A stretch of 64,000 bases of DNA from Rufibacter psychrotolerans (GCF_016924645.1 NZ_JAFFJV010000003.1:186001-250000), one strand, 5' to 3'. Shown: positions 1 to 8,975, counted from the first letter of the stretch. The notes: a model not told the origin generated them from the sequence alone. Numbers and translations: made by a program.

Positions 1-1
1 T

Positions 2-319
2 CCTATCATTGAAGTGGCTGGCACCACCGCCGTGGAAAACGGCCAAGTAGTGGCCCCGCATGACGCCTACGCCCAAACCAAATACATTCTGCAGAAGATT
101 GAGCGGGTCTTGCAAGAGGCCGGTGCCTCGCTGGAGCAGGTTACCCGCACCCGTATGTTCGTGACGGACATCAGCCAATGGCAGGAAATTGGCCGCGCCC
201 ACGGCGAGTTTTTCAAAGCTATAAAACCGGTCACCACCATGGTAGAGGTAACTGCCCTCATTGACCCGGCCCTGGTGGTAGAGATTGAGGCTACCGCCTA
301 CTGCCCTGCGCCGGTTTAG
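2..319 (+). CDS. RidA family protein (YjgF/UK114), 5' truncated
   Basis: The reading frame is open from the window edge to a TAG stop, giving the last 105 residues. The text resembles the C-terminal part of RidA/YjgF proteins: an early AGTTAV stretch, a middle TRTRMFVTDISQW segment and a final VEIEATAYCP strand that contributes to the trimer core. Family members hydrolyse reactive enamines and imines, and some act as 2-aminomuconate deaminases. A GTG at 14 could be read as a start, but the frame continues upstream (PIIEV), so the gene begins outside the window. The stop codon lies inside a palindrome of family A. Because genes for 3-hydroxyanthranilate degradation lie 7 kb away, a deaminase role is possible, but this is inference. 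The missing N-terminus prevents subfamily assignment. Confidence 0.85.
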   Translation, partial: PIIEVAGTTAVENGQVVAPHDAYAQTKYILQKIERVLQEAGASLEQVTRTRMFVTDISQWQEIGRAHGEFFKAIKPVTTMVEVTALIDPALVVEIEATAYCPAPV

Positions 320-349
320 GGGCTGATTTTGCCGAAACTGGCCCTAAAC
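314..349. repeat. Family A palindrome over the RidA stop codon
   Basis: Imperfect inverted repeat with outer arms GTTTAGG and CCTAAAC and a centre containing TTTTGCCGAAA. It includes the TAG stop of the RidA-like gene, so the transcript would end in a stem-loop. No run of T follows it. It belongs to the dispersed family described at 18778-18821 and 37015-37054. Confidence 0.6.
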
Positions 350-533
350 GCCGCTCTCCGCGACCAGCCCGCCAGATCTGCCCGGCCGGCGCAGGCTGCT
401 TGCTTTTCGGCTACAACACCGGCTGGACTTTGAAAGATTGGCAAACCCTTGCGGGCCTATTTGCTAAAAAGGCAAAAAACAGGTAGATTAGACTACGGAG
501 AAACCTCTTCACCCCCCAAACCTCTCCCGCTCT

Positions 534-1391
534 ATGAAAACTGTCCTTGTTTTAGGAAGCACCGGCAGCCTGGGGTCCAGTATCCTGGAAGTGCTTCGGC
601 AGCAGGGCTACCGGGTTCGCGCCACGGCCCGCACGCCCCTGAAAGCCGAACAGCTACAGCCCTCGGTTGATGAGGTGGTGGTCTGCGACCCTACCCAGCC
701 CGACACGCTCTCGCCGGCCCTGGTGCGGGGAGTGACGTACATCATTTCTGCCCTGGGCAAGAGCCTCAGCCTTCAAGATACCAGCCGCACCTCTTTCTAT
801 GAGGTCAACGTGAAGGGCAACCTGAACGTGCTGGAGCTGGCCCAGCAGCACGGGCAAGTGGCCAAGTTTGTGTACGTGGGGGCGTTCAGCGGCGAAAGGC
901 ACCCCCGGGTAGATTACTTCAAAGCCCATGAGACCTTTGCCCGAGCCCTGCAGCAGAGCGGTATTCCGGCCACCATCATCAAACCCCCGGCCCTTTTCTC
1001 GGCGTTTCTGGACTTGCTGCCCATGGCCCGCAAGGGCCGGTTGGCGGCGCTGGGCCAGGGAGACCGCATCACCAACCCCATTCATGAACTGGAGGTAGCC
1101 GAAGCTTGCGTGCAGGCCCTCACCAATCCGGCTGCGGTGCTTGAGCTGGGCGGCCCGGTGACGTATTCCCGGCTGGAGCTGGTGCAACTGCTTGGCAAAG
1201 CGGTGGGCAAGCCGGGGGCAATCCGCAGGGTGCCGTACTGGCTGGCGCACTCGTTTCTGCCCATGGTGCGTCTGGTGAACCGTTCGCTCTATGAGAAAGC
1301 CGCCTTCTTTGTGGAAGTCACCAAGCAAGACTGCGTGGCTCCCGCCAAAGGCCGGCGCCGGCTGGAAGATTATTTAGCCGAACATGTGTAG
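534..1391 (+). CDS. Atypical SDR / NAD(P)-binding family oxidoreductase
   Basis: A 285-residue protein with a Rossmann motif at the N-terminus (VLGSTGSLGSSI, GxxGxxG at residues 8-13), typical of extended or atypical short-chain dehydrogenases such as the NmrA/Ycf39/NDUFA9-like group. A VYVGAFSG strand follows, and YFKAHETFARAL holds a YxxxH arrangement where classical SDRs have YxxxK, which fits the atypical class. The substrate cannot be read from sequence. Such proteins often serve as redox-sensing or quinone- or sugar-linked reductases. It stands alone, 214 bp after the RidA-like gene and 62 bp before the YebC gene, in the same direction. The ATG at 534 begins directly with the hydrophobic first beta-strand, which supports this start. 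Confidence 0.8.
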   Translation: MKTVLVLGSTGSLGSSILEVLRQQGYRVRATARTPLKAEQLQPSVDEVVVCDPTQPDTLSPALVRGVTYIISALGKSLSLQDTSRTSFYEVNVKGNLNVLELAQQHGQVAKFVYVGAFSGERHPRVDYFKAHETFARALQQSGIPATIIKPPALFSAFLDLLPMARKGRLAALGQGDRITNPIHELEVAEACVQALTNPAAVLELGGPVTYSRLELVQLLGKAVGKPGAIRRVPYWLAHSFLPMVRLVNRSLYEKAAFFVEVTKQDCVAPAKGRRRLEDYLAEHV

Positions 1392-1453
1392 CAACCTGCT
1401 TGGGGCATCCGCCGTTTTTCCCGATATTTGCCTACTTCGTTTAGACTAACCAC

Positions 1454-2185
1454 ATGGGAAGAGCATTTGAATTCCGGAAAGCCCGGAAAATGAAACGCTG
1501 GGACAGGATGTCCAAGCAGTTCACCCGCATAGGGAAAGAGATTGTGATGGCCGTGAAATCTGGAGGCCCAGACCCCACCACCAACGCTCGTTTGCGGGTG
1601 TGTATCCAGAACGCCAAAGGGGTGAACATGCCCAAAGACCGCGTGGATGCCGCCATTAAACGCGCCCAGGGCAAAGACGAAGCCGATTACCAGGAAGTAG
1701 TATATGAGGGCTACGGCCCGCACGGCGTGGCTGTTCTGGTAGAAACCGCTACCGACAACGTGAACCGTACCGTGGCCAACGTGCGCATGCACTTTAACCG
1801 CACCGGCGGCGAGCTGGGCCGCACCGGCCAGTTTGACTTTATCTTTGAGCGCAAAGGCGTGTTCCACCTGGATGCCGAGGGCCTGGACATGGAAGAACTG
1901 GAGCTGGACCTGATTGACTTCGGGCTGGAGAGCATTGACAAAGACGAAGAGGAAAACGAGATCATCATCCAAACCTCGTTCGCTGATTTCGGGGCCATGC
2001 AGAAAGCCCTGGAAGAGCGCGGCCTCAACGTGAAAAGCTCAGAACTGCAGCGCTACCCCACCGTTCTGAAGGAGCTGACGCCCGAGCAGCAAGAAGACAT
2101 GGAAAAACTCATCGACCGCCTGGAGGAAGACGATGACGTGCAAGCCGTGTTCCACAACATGAAAGAAGACGCTGGCGACGAATAA
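1454..2185 (+). CDS. YebC/PmpR family transcriptional regulator (TACO1-like)
   Basis: A 243-residue protein starting MGRAFEFRKARKMKRWDRM, the Bacteroidota version of the YebC N-terminus, followed by family blocks SGGPDPTTNARLRVCIQNAK, NMPKDRVDAAIKRA and YEGYGPHGVAVLVE. The C-terminal part is strongly acidic (DLIDFGLESIDKDEEENE) and ends in DDDVQAVFHNM, as in TACO1. Family members have been described as DNA-binding regulators and more recently as ribosome-associated factors that relieve stalling at proline stretches. The sequence does not decide between these. A strong hairpin terminator follows the stop at 2221-2286. Family identity is secure. Confidence 0.93.
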   Translation: MGRAFEFRKARKMKRWDRMSKQFTRIGKEIVMAVKSGGPDPTTNARLRVCIQNAKGVNMPKDRVDAAIKRAQGKDEADYQEVVYEGYGPHGVAVLVETATDNVNRTVANVRMHFNRTGGELGRTGQFDFIFERKGVFHLDAEGLDMEELELDLIDFGLESIDKDEEENEIIIQTSFADFGAMQKALEERGLNVKSSELQRYPTVLKELTPEQQEDMEKLIDRLEEDDDVQAVFHNMKEDAGDE

Positions 2186-2220
2186 GCCTGTTTTAGGCTT
2201 ACATTCTCAAAATAGCCGTT

Positions 2221-2286
2221 AAACGCACAAAAAAGACAGCCCCTGCTTTCTTTGGAGAAAGCAGGGGCTGTCTTTTTTGTGCGTTT
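2221..2286. terminator. Bidirectional intrinsic terminator
   Basis: A long, perfect inverted repeat: AAACGCACAAAAAAGACAGC pairs with its complement ending at 2286, around a TTGG loop. It has a GC-rich core (CAGCCCCTGCTTTCT) and A/T flanks on both sides. It lies between the convergent yebC-like gene and amylase gene and can terminate both. Confidence 0.9.
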
Positions 2287-2294
2287 CAAGATCT

Positions 2295-5200
2295 CTATTC
2301 TACCAAAAGCTTCCTCACTGTTCTGGTATCTCCGCTACTAATGTGCAGATAATAGACACCTTTGGTCAGCGCTCCCCCAAACTGCAACCTGTACACATCA
2401 CTGCCCCCTTCATGAAGTACATCCTGGGCGAACACCTCCTGCCCAAGGCCGTTGAAAAGGCGGATGGAGTAGGCACCTGCCAACTGACTGTTCATATGTA
2501 ATGTCAGGTTACCGCCTTTCACTGGGTTGGGATAGAGCTTGATTTCTCGTAGATTATCAAACTTCGCGTACACAGTCTTGCTGTATTTGAAATGACCGCT
2601 ATTCTCAATGGATTTGACACGGTAGTAATTACTTCCATTGTGGGGCTTTCTATCCAGTAAACGGTAAGTATACGCATCATTGTTAGTGCCGGCTCGGGCT
2701 GATACTTCTCCAACTACCTCAAAGTTTCTACCATCAGCGGAACGCTCTACCTCATAGCGGTCCATCTCGCTCTCTGAGTACACCATCCACTCTATTTGTA
2801 CCACCTGTTCTTTTTGGTAAGCTTTTACTTTAGCGATAGTAACGGGCAAAGTGCCCGGATTGAGTAATACCATAAACCTACTCTCTAAGCTAGAGGCTGG
2901 ACCATCTGTCACTGTGAATGGCACTGAGGTAACTTCCTCTACGCCTATGGGAGTAACACTTCCGGTAAGTTTATCCACCAAGGTAATCTGAAGGGCAGGT
3001 GAAAGGTTTTCTGCCTGGAACTTGAGTACATAGTTATTGGAAGGCAACTGAAACAGGCGCAACGGCAGTGTATCTACCTTAGCACTCAAAGCTGGCCGTC
3101 CTTCAATACTGAGGTTTGTTTTACTCCTAAGAATAGAGAGGTTTTCTTGCAGGTTAGCTACTTTCAACGCATCATCGCTCCCCACAGCCGCATCATTCCT
3201 GTCAGAGAAGTAGGCTACAGCGCCATCCAGCACTTTCCCTCCATCTGCAGGGGCCGCAAACAATGCCATGTTGAATCTCTGCGGGGTGTTTTCGGCCGGA
3301 GGGCCTTCAGAGGCTGCACTAACCTTATGGCTCTCCTGAAGCGAGAAGGAGGGAGAGGTTACGGTCCTTTTGGTTCTGAGCAAGAAGGCCTGCCCCATCT
3401 GTATGTTATCCTGCCCCGCTCCTCCCAGAAAATCAGCACTGATGCTCTTGGTGCCATCTGCTTTCACGCTCACAAATGCCCCCTTCTCACCCGCCTTGGG
3501 CTCCATATAGGTGTAGTAATCTTCAAAAGAGGCAGAATTAGAGCCGTGCGCCGCAGCCCAGTCTAAAGGAGCTACATAAGGATTGGTCACTAAACTTAGT
3601 CGTTGGCTGCCCACCTCCCCGCCGCTGCTTTCTAGGCCAGCAAAGCTATAGTCACCTACCACCAATGGGCCAGTGGCAGTTAGTTTAGTGTTACTGGAGG
3701 CACCTGAGGTTAGGTTCTCTTGCTTACGGTCGCCCCGCACATATGCTAAGTACCCCTGCGAAACAGATAAAGTCATGGCATTGGTGTTGGGAACTGGTTC
3801 CCAGGTTTGTTTCGCGACATTGAAGGTATAAACTGAAGCCTCACCAATGGCATCAAAGCCCTGGCTTGTGCTTTGCCCTGCCCCCCCAGTGATGTGCATG
3901 CCTAATCCCGGAACATTGGCTCCCCCATTCTGCCACGTGTCATACAAGGTACCTCCGGTGACGGAAGCTCCCAACAACCGATATGCTTGATTATTGTTAG
4001 CTGGTATGAAACGCTCTACCAGCACGTTGCCTACCACATTACCTCCTGAGGCTACCGGGGCTACTATGGCCGAAGTTCCTTCCTCTGATTTCAGCACTAA
4101 GTGTCCGTTAGTAGAAAGGGTGCCGGTATTTACTGTTAACTGCCCGGTTAGCGCCAAAGCACCTCCTAAAGACACACCTGCGGCATTCCCGATAGTTAAG
4201 TCCCTGATGGTGTTACCCAGAAAAGTATTCGCTGCAATCATTTGTGGCTCAGTTCCCAGCAATTCAACCTTGCCGTTTTGCGCATCTATGGTCCCGCTAT
4301 TTTGAAGAGCACCGAATACTTTAAGTGAAGCGTTTTGCAAAGTCACCGAAGCCCCCTCTTCCACTATAAAGCTTTTCACCACCAGGTCTGCGGCAATGAT
4401 AGGTGAGGGTGAAGAATACGCCGGAATAACAACATTCGTATTCTGATCAGGAGACTTTCCTTCTTCCCAGTTTCCGCAGTCCGTAACATCTGTAGTGCCT
4501 TTATTGCCCGTCCAGATGGCTACCCTGGTACTGGCCTCTGCATCTGCAGAGCGCGTGTCTAAAGTAGCTGGTGCCGTATAGGTGGCATTTACCCAAACTT
4601 TTTGCCCCCATTGCGTTGCGGTAGAATTCCGGACTTTCATAACAAGCCAACCTGTAGCAGCCGGAGCGTAATTTAAGGTTACCGGAGCACTGGAAGTAGA
4701 CACACCCGCTGCCTCCCCTACCCTGCTCCCTTGCAAGTTCCACAAAGAAACTGTCACATTACGGTCATTAAACTCAGGATACACCTTCACGATTACCGGC
4801 TTACCTGCCTCCACAAAGATCTTTCCGGCTACGCGTTGGTTAGTGCTGTTGTCGGGCAAACGGCCACCTTGGCCTAATGACTGGCAGTGACTATCTCCTA
4901 GGTCGTCGGCCATTTCCCACTCCTGCGTTGTTTCTCTATTACGCGGGGGGGCGTAGGTAGCCAGATAGTTGTAGATGTCCTGCACAGAATTAAAAGTCAC
5001 GCCCGCCGGGGCCGGGGCCCAGATAGAGTACCCATGCCCTCTGGCTCCGGCAATAACATGGCCTACCGGCGCAGTTTTAATCAGCACCCTGGAATCGTTG
5101 TAAACCTCTGTGGTGGAAATTCCGTGGGCTCCTGAGTAATCGTACAACAGCTTGCCATTCCAGGAAGGATCTACCGTCACATACACTTCCTGATCCTGGG

Positions 5201-6848
5201 AGTTATCTCCTACGGAGGCGTAGGCATCTGTAATGCCTATGATGGCTTTGCCTTTTCGTTCAATTACCAAATGATCTCCAGCGTGTCCCTTCCCATAGTG
5301 CGGATTACCGCTATCCGTGGGCACTGCGTACTCACCATCTTTGAAGCCCAGTTTCTGGTGCGCTTGCAATAGATTCAACAAATCAGTGCGGGTGGGTAAG
5401 TCTGCAGTATTGGTGGGGTCATGGGACCAGCGCTTTCCGGTAGTGCCTACATCAAAAAAGTCTTCAAAGTAGAAGGATGGATTTCCGTCTACGGCAACGG
5501 CTACCGCGTATGCAGCCGCTAACCTAGGCTCGCGCGGGTCCAGGTGTTTTCCGTTCCCTCCTACTTCATCCCCAATATTCCAACCGCCTTCCTCCCCTAA
5601 ATTTCCCTGGAAGTTTCCGTTACCCTGTAGTTTAGGCCTGAACGTATCATGGCTGTTCACGAAGGGCACAGTACGGTATACCCGCTTGCCCCCGTAATCA
5701 TGGTAGCGCTCTCCTTGCTGTTCTCCCGGAATAGCTTGCATGTTATAGCCGCCGTTGCCAAGGACCATGCTGTAAAGCCCCCCGTTAGGTCCATACCCCC
5801 TCAGCGCGAAGTCAAAAGTACCCGTATGTTTCTCATTGCCGCTCTTCACAGCGTTGACATAGTTGTCTATGGCCCCTTTGTCGCCAATCCACTCACCCAC
5901 GTTGAACATGTCTTCGCCCCCCTTTACCCAAGCAGGAAGAAGGTACTTGGTGTTGTAGATGTAGTCTTCCTGTACCTCTATTGGAAAATGCTTGACGGCA
6001 TCCCAGCGCCAGCCATCACTACCCGTCTGCTTTTTGAACCACATGATCCATTCCCGTCCTTTGTCTCGCATGTAGTTTTCTCTCTGCGCCGGGTTGTAGT
6101 ATGGCCTAATAACATTACCTAATGTGGCGCTTCCCAGCGTTGGGATGTTGCTGCTTTGCCCATATGCCTGGTGTTGGTAGGAAATATCCGGCCCAAACAA
6201 TGGGTTGTACAAATCGCCCTCAATGGTGTTATTGAATTGATTAGGATGGAAATTAGGGTAGTTCTTGGCCCATCTTCCGCTTCTAGTCCAGTAATCATCC
6301 TGCGAATCATCAATCAAAGGAGTCGCATAGCTGGTAAACCTAAAGTTTTTATATCCACCATTACTGCGCATGGACATCTCAGCAGGGTCTTGCCCGCCTG
6401 CTCCATTGTTGGCCCCGGCTCCGTCATTGTGGTTTAAAACCACATCTTGAATCACCTCAATGCCGTTGGCGTGCATCACGGCAATCATGCGTAGCAACTC
6501 ATCTTTAGATCCCACCCTGGTACGCACGGTTACTCCATCACCGCCTTTCTGAAACTTATCCCCCAGGTCATATACGTCAAAGGGACTGTATCCTACGCTG
6601 CCAGTACTGGCATTCTTGTACACCGGAGGAATCCAGACTGCATCAAAGCCGGCCGCTTTCAACCTTGGAGCTAGTTCAGTCAGGTAATTAGCCCACCCAT
6701 TTGGGAAGTTACTGTTCCAATAATCCCACCAGTAGGCTTGAAAAATCGTTTTCTTAACTCGCTGCTGCGCCTGTGCCCATGGCAAGACAAACAGAAGCAG
6801 AAAGAAAATAAAAAGTCTTATCAACTTAGGAGTAGGTGTCCAATTCAT
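2295..6848 (-). CDS. Secreted GH13 alpha-amylase with T9SS type A sorting domain
   Basis: A 1,517-residue multidomain protein. A signal peptide (LIRLFIFFLLLFVLPWAQAQ) is followed by a GH13 TIM barrel with four conserved regions visible: DVVLNH at 135-140, GWRWDAVKH with nucleophile Asp283, VGEW with general acid Glu319, and VNSHD with Asp401. After the barrel and an all-beta domain come about 900 residues of surface-protein sequence: an ordered run of short beta repeats (SGTIDAQNGKVELLG, GNTIRDLTIGNAAG), a KVKAYQKEQVVQIEW segment of fibronectin-like type and a C-terminal sorting domain (LYPNPVKGGN...GVYYLHISSG...KLLVE). Such domains direct outer-membrane export by the type IX system. It probably degrades extracellular starch or a related alpha-glucan. 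The first ATG at 6848 directly precedes the signal peptide; a TTG two codons earlier is less likely. It stands alone, with no SusCD pair beside it. Confidence 0.93.
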   Translation of the reverse strand: MNWTPTPKLIRLFIFFLLLFVLPWAQAQQRVKKTIFQAYWWDYWNSNFPNGWANYLTELAPRLKAAGFDAVWIPPVYKNASTGSVGYSPFDVYDLGDKFQKGGDGVTVRTRVGSKDELLRMIAVMHANGIEVIQDVVLNHNDGAGANNGAGGQDPAEMSMRSNGGYKNFRFTSYATPLIDDSQDDYWTRSGRWAKNYPNFHPNQFNNTIEGDLYNPLFGPDISYQHQAYGQSSNIPTLGSATLGNVIRPYYNPAQRENYMRDKGREWIMWFKKQTGSDGWRWDAVKHFPIEVQEDYIYNTKYLLPAWVKGGEDMFNVGEWIGDKGAIDNYVNAVKSGNEKHTGTFDFALRGYGPNGGLYSMVLGNGGYNMQAIPGEQQGERYHDYGGKRVYRTVPFVNSHDTFRPKLQGNGNFQGNLGEEGGWNIGDEVGGNGKHLDPREPRLAAAYAVAVAVDGNPSFYFEDFFDVGTTGKRWSHDPTNTADLPTRTDLLNLLQAHQKLGFKDGEYAVPTDSGNPHYGKGHAGDHLVIERKGKAIIGITDAYASVGDNSQDQEVYVTVDPSWNGKLLYDYSGAHGISTTEVYNDSRVLIKTAPVGHVIAGARGHGYSIWAPAPAGVTFNSVQDIYNYLATYAPPRNRETTQEWEMADDLGDSHCQSLGQGGRLPDNSTNQRVAGKIFVEAGKPVIVKVYPEFNDRNVTVSLWNLQGSRVGEAAGVSTSSAPVTLNYAPAATGWLVMKVRNSTATQWGQKVWVNATYTAPATLDTRSADAEASTRVAIWTGNKGTTDVTDCGNWEEGKSPDQNTNVVIPAYSSPSPIIAADLVVKSFIVEEGASVTLQNASLKVFGALQNSGTIDAQNGKVELLGTEPQMIAANTFLGNTIRDLTIGNAAGVSLGGALALTGQLTVNTGTLSTNGHLVLKSEEGTSAIVAPVASGGNVVGNVLVERFIPANNNQAYRLLGASVTGGTLYDTWQNGGANVPGLGMHITGGAGQSTSQGFDAIGEASVYTFNVAKQTWEPVPNTNAMTLSVSQGYLAYVRGDRKQENLTSGASSNTKLTATGPLVVGDYSFAGLESSGGEVGSQRLSLVTNPYVAPLDWAAAHGSNSASFEDYYTYMEPKAGEKGAFVSVKADGTKSISADFLGGAGQDNIQMGQAFLLRTKRTVTSPSFSLQESHKVSAASEGPPAENTPQRFNMALFAAPADGGKVLDGAVAYFSDRNDAAVGSDDALKVANLQENLSILRSKTNLSIEGRPALSAKVDTLPLRLFQLPSNNYVLKFQAENLSPALQITLVDKLTGSVTPIGVEEVTSVPFTVTDGPASSLESRFMVLLNPGTLPVTIAKVKAYQKEQVVQIEWMVYSESEMDRYEVERSADGRNFEVVGEVSARAGTNNDAYTYRLLDRKPHNGSNYYRVKSIENSGHFKYSKTVYAKFDNLREIKLYPNPVKGGNLTLHMNSQLAGAYSIRLFNGLGQEVFAQDVLHEGGSDVYRLQFGGALTKGVYYLHISSGDTRTVRKLLVE

Positions 6849-7212
6849 ACACAAGAGCCTAGTTATAGTGAATATATTTTAGATTTAGACAGGTTACACC
6901 TTCTATTCAGAACAGATGAGTACAATTTTAAATTAAATTTAAACAAAAAATAAGCTTAGTAGGGCACACTTTTTAAATTTATTTTAAGCGAAAATCGATT
7001 TCCTTTGTGCATCTAACAAAAAACACAACTTGAATCATTAGGAAAATACCATATAAAGAAACAAAAGAGGTACTCTGCATAACTAGTCCAATGTTAGCAG
7101 GTACCACTTAAAACAAAAGCAATCATTATGATGAGAGAAGAGGAGTAAGCAGAGGCCTGTTGTAAACTCAAAGACAATTGGGCTGCCCCCCAAGAACCAG
7201 TATTAAAAAGAT
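6849..7212. other. AT-rich upstream region of the amylase gene
   Basis: About 360 bp with much lower GC than its surroundings and no credible ORF. It contains tracts such as AATTTTAAATTAAATTTAAAC near 6927 and must hold the amylase promoter on the minus strand. I could not pick one TAnnTTTG box with confidence. The composition shift resembles other regulated upstream regions rather than a relic gene. Confidence 0.5.
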
Positions 7213-7264
7213 AGCCTAACATAAAAGGGCCGCTTTTTTAGAAAGCGGCCCTTTTATGTTAGGC
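7213..7264. terminator. Intrinsic terminator of the 3-hydroxyanthranilate dioxygenase gene
   Basis: Near-perfect stem GCCTAACATAAAAGGGCCGC with its complement around a TTTTTTAGAAA loop, 25 bp downstream of the minus-strand stop at 7290. The A/T-rich outer arm gives T-runs on both strands. Confidence 0.85.
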
Positions 7265-7289
7265 TCAAATATAGCAAGCCTTTGGATTT

Positions 7290-7817
7290 CTACTGCACCG
7301 GAGCCGGTTTGGCCAAGACCTCGCCGCAGTTGGAGCAGGTGCGTTTCTCCTCAGATTCCCAGAAGGCATTCATCACCACCGGCAGTTGCCCCACGATGTC
7401 TGAAACCGGGATAAACTCTTCATACAGCTTGGTGTTGCAGTTCTCGCAGTACCACTGGAAACCGTCCATTTCGCTTTCGTTGCGGTAGCGCTCCATCACC
7501 AGACCCACGGTATTGGGGCCGCGACGCGGGGAGTGCGGCACGTTGGGCGGCAGCAGGAAAATATCGCCTTCCTGGATGTGGATATCTTTGAACTCGCCGT
7601 TGTCGATGACCTTGAGTACGATGTCGCCTTCCAGTTGGAAGAAGAACTCCTCGCCGTTGTTGATGTGGTAGTCTTTGCGGGAATTGGGGCCGCCCACCAC
7701 CATCACAATGAAATCTTTGTTGTCTTTGTACACCTGTTGATTGCCCACCGGCGGCTTGAGCAGGTGGCGGTGTTCGTCTATCCATTTCTTGAAATTGAAG
7801 GCAGGTTGTAAGGCCAT
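7290..7817 (-). CDS. nbaC: 3-hydroxyanthranilate 3,4-dioxygenase
   Basis: A 175-residue cupin that opens the ring of 3-hydroxyanthranilate with O2 to give 2-amino-3-carboxymuconate semialdehyde in the kynurenine pathway. The iron ligands fall at the positions known from the Cupriavidus enzyme: His51 and Glu57 (DYHINNGEEFF) and His95 (NVPHSPRR), with substrate-binding Arg47 and Arg99 also present. A second metal site of rubredoxin type follows (CENC at about 125 and CSNC near the end), as in the bacterial form. Length and start (MALQPAFNFKKW) match the family. It is transcribed away from the SDR, membrane protein and aldehyde dehydrogenase genes, which suggests one catabolic locus with a shared divergent control region. 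Confidence 0.96.
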   Translation of the reverse strand: MALQPAFNFKKWIDEHRHLLKPPVGNQQVYKDNKDFIVMVVGGPNSRKDYHINNGEEFFFQLEGDIVLKVIDNGEFKDIHIQEGDIFLLPPNVPHSPRRGPNTVGLVMERYRNESEMDGFQWYCENCNTKLYEEFIPVSDIVGQLPVVMNAFWESEEKRTCSNCGEVLAKPAPVQ

Positions 7818-7980
7818 GGTTCTAGCGGTTGAGTAAAGAAAATATCTTCGGCGTTAGCCCTGAGACTGCTCCAAGGTACGAAACCTGATGCACAAAAGAT
7901 AGATGCCGTTCTGGAGCCCTTTTCTAAAAAGCAGGCCCGAAACGGGAAGTGTAAAGCAGAGAAACACGAGCCCTCTTCCG

Positions 7981-8067
7981 GTCATCCTAAAAGGATTTTG
8001 TTCGCGAACTTAGGAGCGTTTTCGGCGGCGCTTCTGCCGCTGGCCCACAAGATCTTTCCAAGATGAC
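7981..8067. repeat. Family B inverted repeat between divergent catabolic genes
   Basis: The 334 bp gap 7818-8151 has no gene. This element has arms GTCATCCTAAAAGGATTTTG (left) and CACAAGATCTTTCCAAGATGAC (right); each arm is itself a small imperfect hairpin, and the loop is GC-rich. Its reverse complement matches 13854-13939 (GTCATCTTGGAAAGATCTTG...AGGATGAC), and a half copy is at 40411-40439. A decayed family A copy precedes it at 7921-7943. Promoters for both flanking genes must also be here; none was clear. Confidence 0.75.
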
Positions 8068-8151
8068 AGCCGGACAGGAAGCAGATCATCCCATAATTTC
8101 CTAATTTGTCTACGCATGACTCAGAACTTAAGACTCAGAACTCCCCCCATC

Positions 8152-8940
8152 ATGGATTTAAATTTACAGCACAAGCACGCCGTGGTATGCGGTAGCACGC
8201 AGGGCATAGGAAAAGCCGTGGCGCTGGAGTTGGCGCAGTTGGGCGCTACCGTCACGCTGGTGGCCCGCAACGAGGAACGCCTGCAGGAAACCTTGCAAGA
8301 ACTGTCTACCCAGGCAAGTCAGCAGCACTCCTATGTAGTCGCCGATTTCACCCAGCCCCAGGAAGTACAGCAACGCATAGAAGCGCACCTGAAGCAAGTT
8401 GGTCAGGCGCACATTCTGGTGAACAACACCGGCGGACCAGCGGGCGGACCAGCCCTTGATGCCGCCGTAGAGGAGTTTGAAAAAGCCTTCGCGGCGCACC
8501 TCATCAGCAGCCACGTGCTGGTGCAGGCCGTGACGCCGTACATGAAGGAAGCGCAGTACGGGCGCATCATCAACATCATCTCCACCTCGGTAAAACAGCC
8601 GATCAAAGGGTTGGGCGTGTCCAACACCATCCGGGGAGCCGTGGCTAACTGGGCGAAGACTCTTTCCTTTGAGTTGGCTCCGTTTGGGATCACCGTGAAC
8701 AATGTGCTGCCCGGCGCCACTGTCACGGCTCGGCACCACTCCCTGATTGAAATCCGCATGCAGAAAACCGGCTTGAGCCGTCAGGAAATTGAGAAAGAAA
8801 TCCTGGCCGGCATCCCGGCCAATCGCTTCGCGGAGCCCGAGGAAGTGGCGGCCGCCGCAGCGTTTCTGGCCTCGCCGGCCGCCGGGTACATCAACGGCAT
8901 CAACGTGCCGGTAGACGGCGGAAGGTTAGGCAACCTCTAA
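8152..8940 (+). CDS. SDR family protein lacking the canonical catalytic Tyr/Lys
   Basis: A 262-residue Rossmann protein of the SDR family. The cofactor motif CGSTQGIGKAVA at about residues 13-24 and the NNTGG motif near 95 are clear, and the C-terminus (GYINGINVPVDGGRLGNL) is that of 3-oxoacyl-ACP reductase-like SDRs. Where classical SDRs have YxxxK, this protein reads GVSNTIRGAV, so Tyr becomes Ser and Lys becomes Arg. The upstream Ser region reads IISTSVKQP. This fits the subgroup of BKR-like SDRs with an imperfect catalytic tetrad. Function is unknown. Its place between the dioxygenase and a semialdehyde dehydrogenase suggests a role with muconate semialdehydes. I prefer the ATG at 8152 to the one at 8116, because the upstream segment holds a short direct repeat and adds no SDR sequence. 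Confidence 0.85.
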   Translation: MDLNLQHKHAVVCGSTQGIGKAVALELAQLGATVTLVARNEERLQETLQELSTQASQQHSYVVADFTQPQEVQQRIEAHLKQVGQAHILVNNTGGPAGGPALDAAVEEFEKAFAAHLISSHVLVQAVTPYMKEAQYGRIINIISTSVKQPIKGLGVSNTIRGAVANWAKTLSFELAPFGITVNNVLPGATVTARHHSLIEIRMQKTGLSRQEIEKEILAGIPANRFAEPEEVAAAAAFLASPAAGYINGINVPVDGGRLGNL

Positions 8941-8975
8941 CAAGAAAGAAGAAAAAGACCCTTAAATCCACGGCA

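Noticed and set aside
449..670. Possible 73-codon gene before the SDR
   Set aside because: It overlaps the well-supported SDR start in another frame and its text shows no family features.
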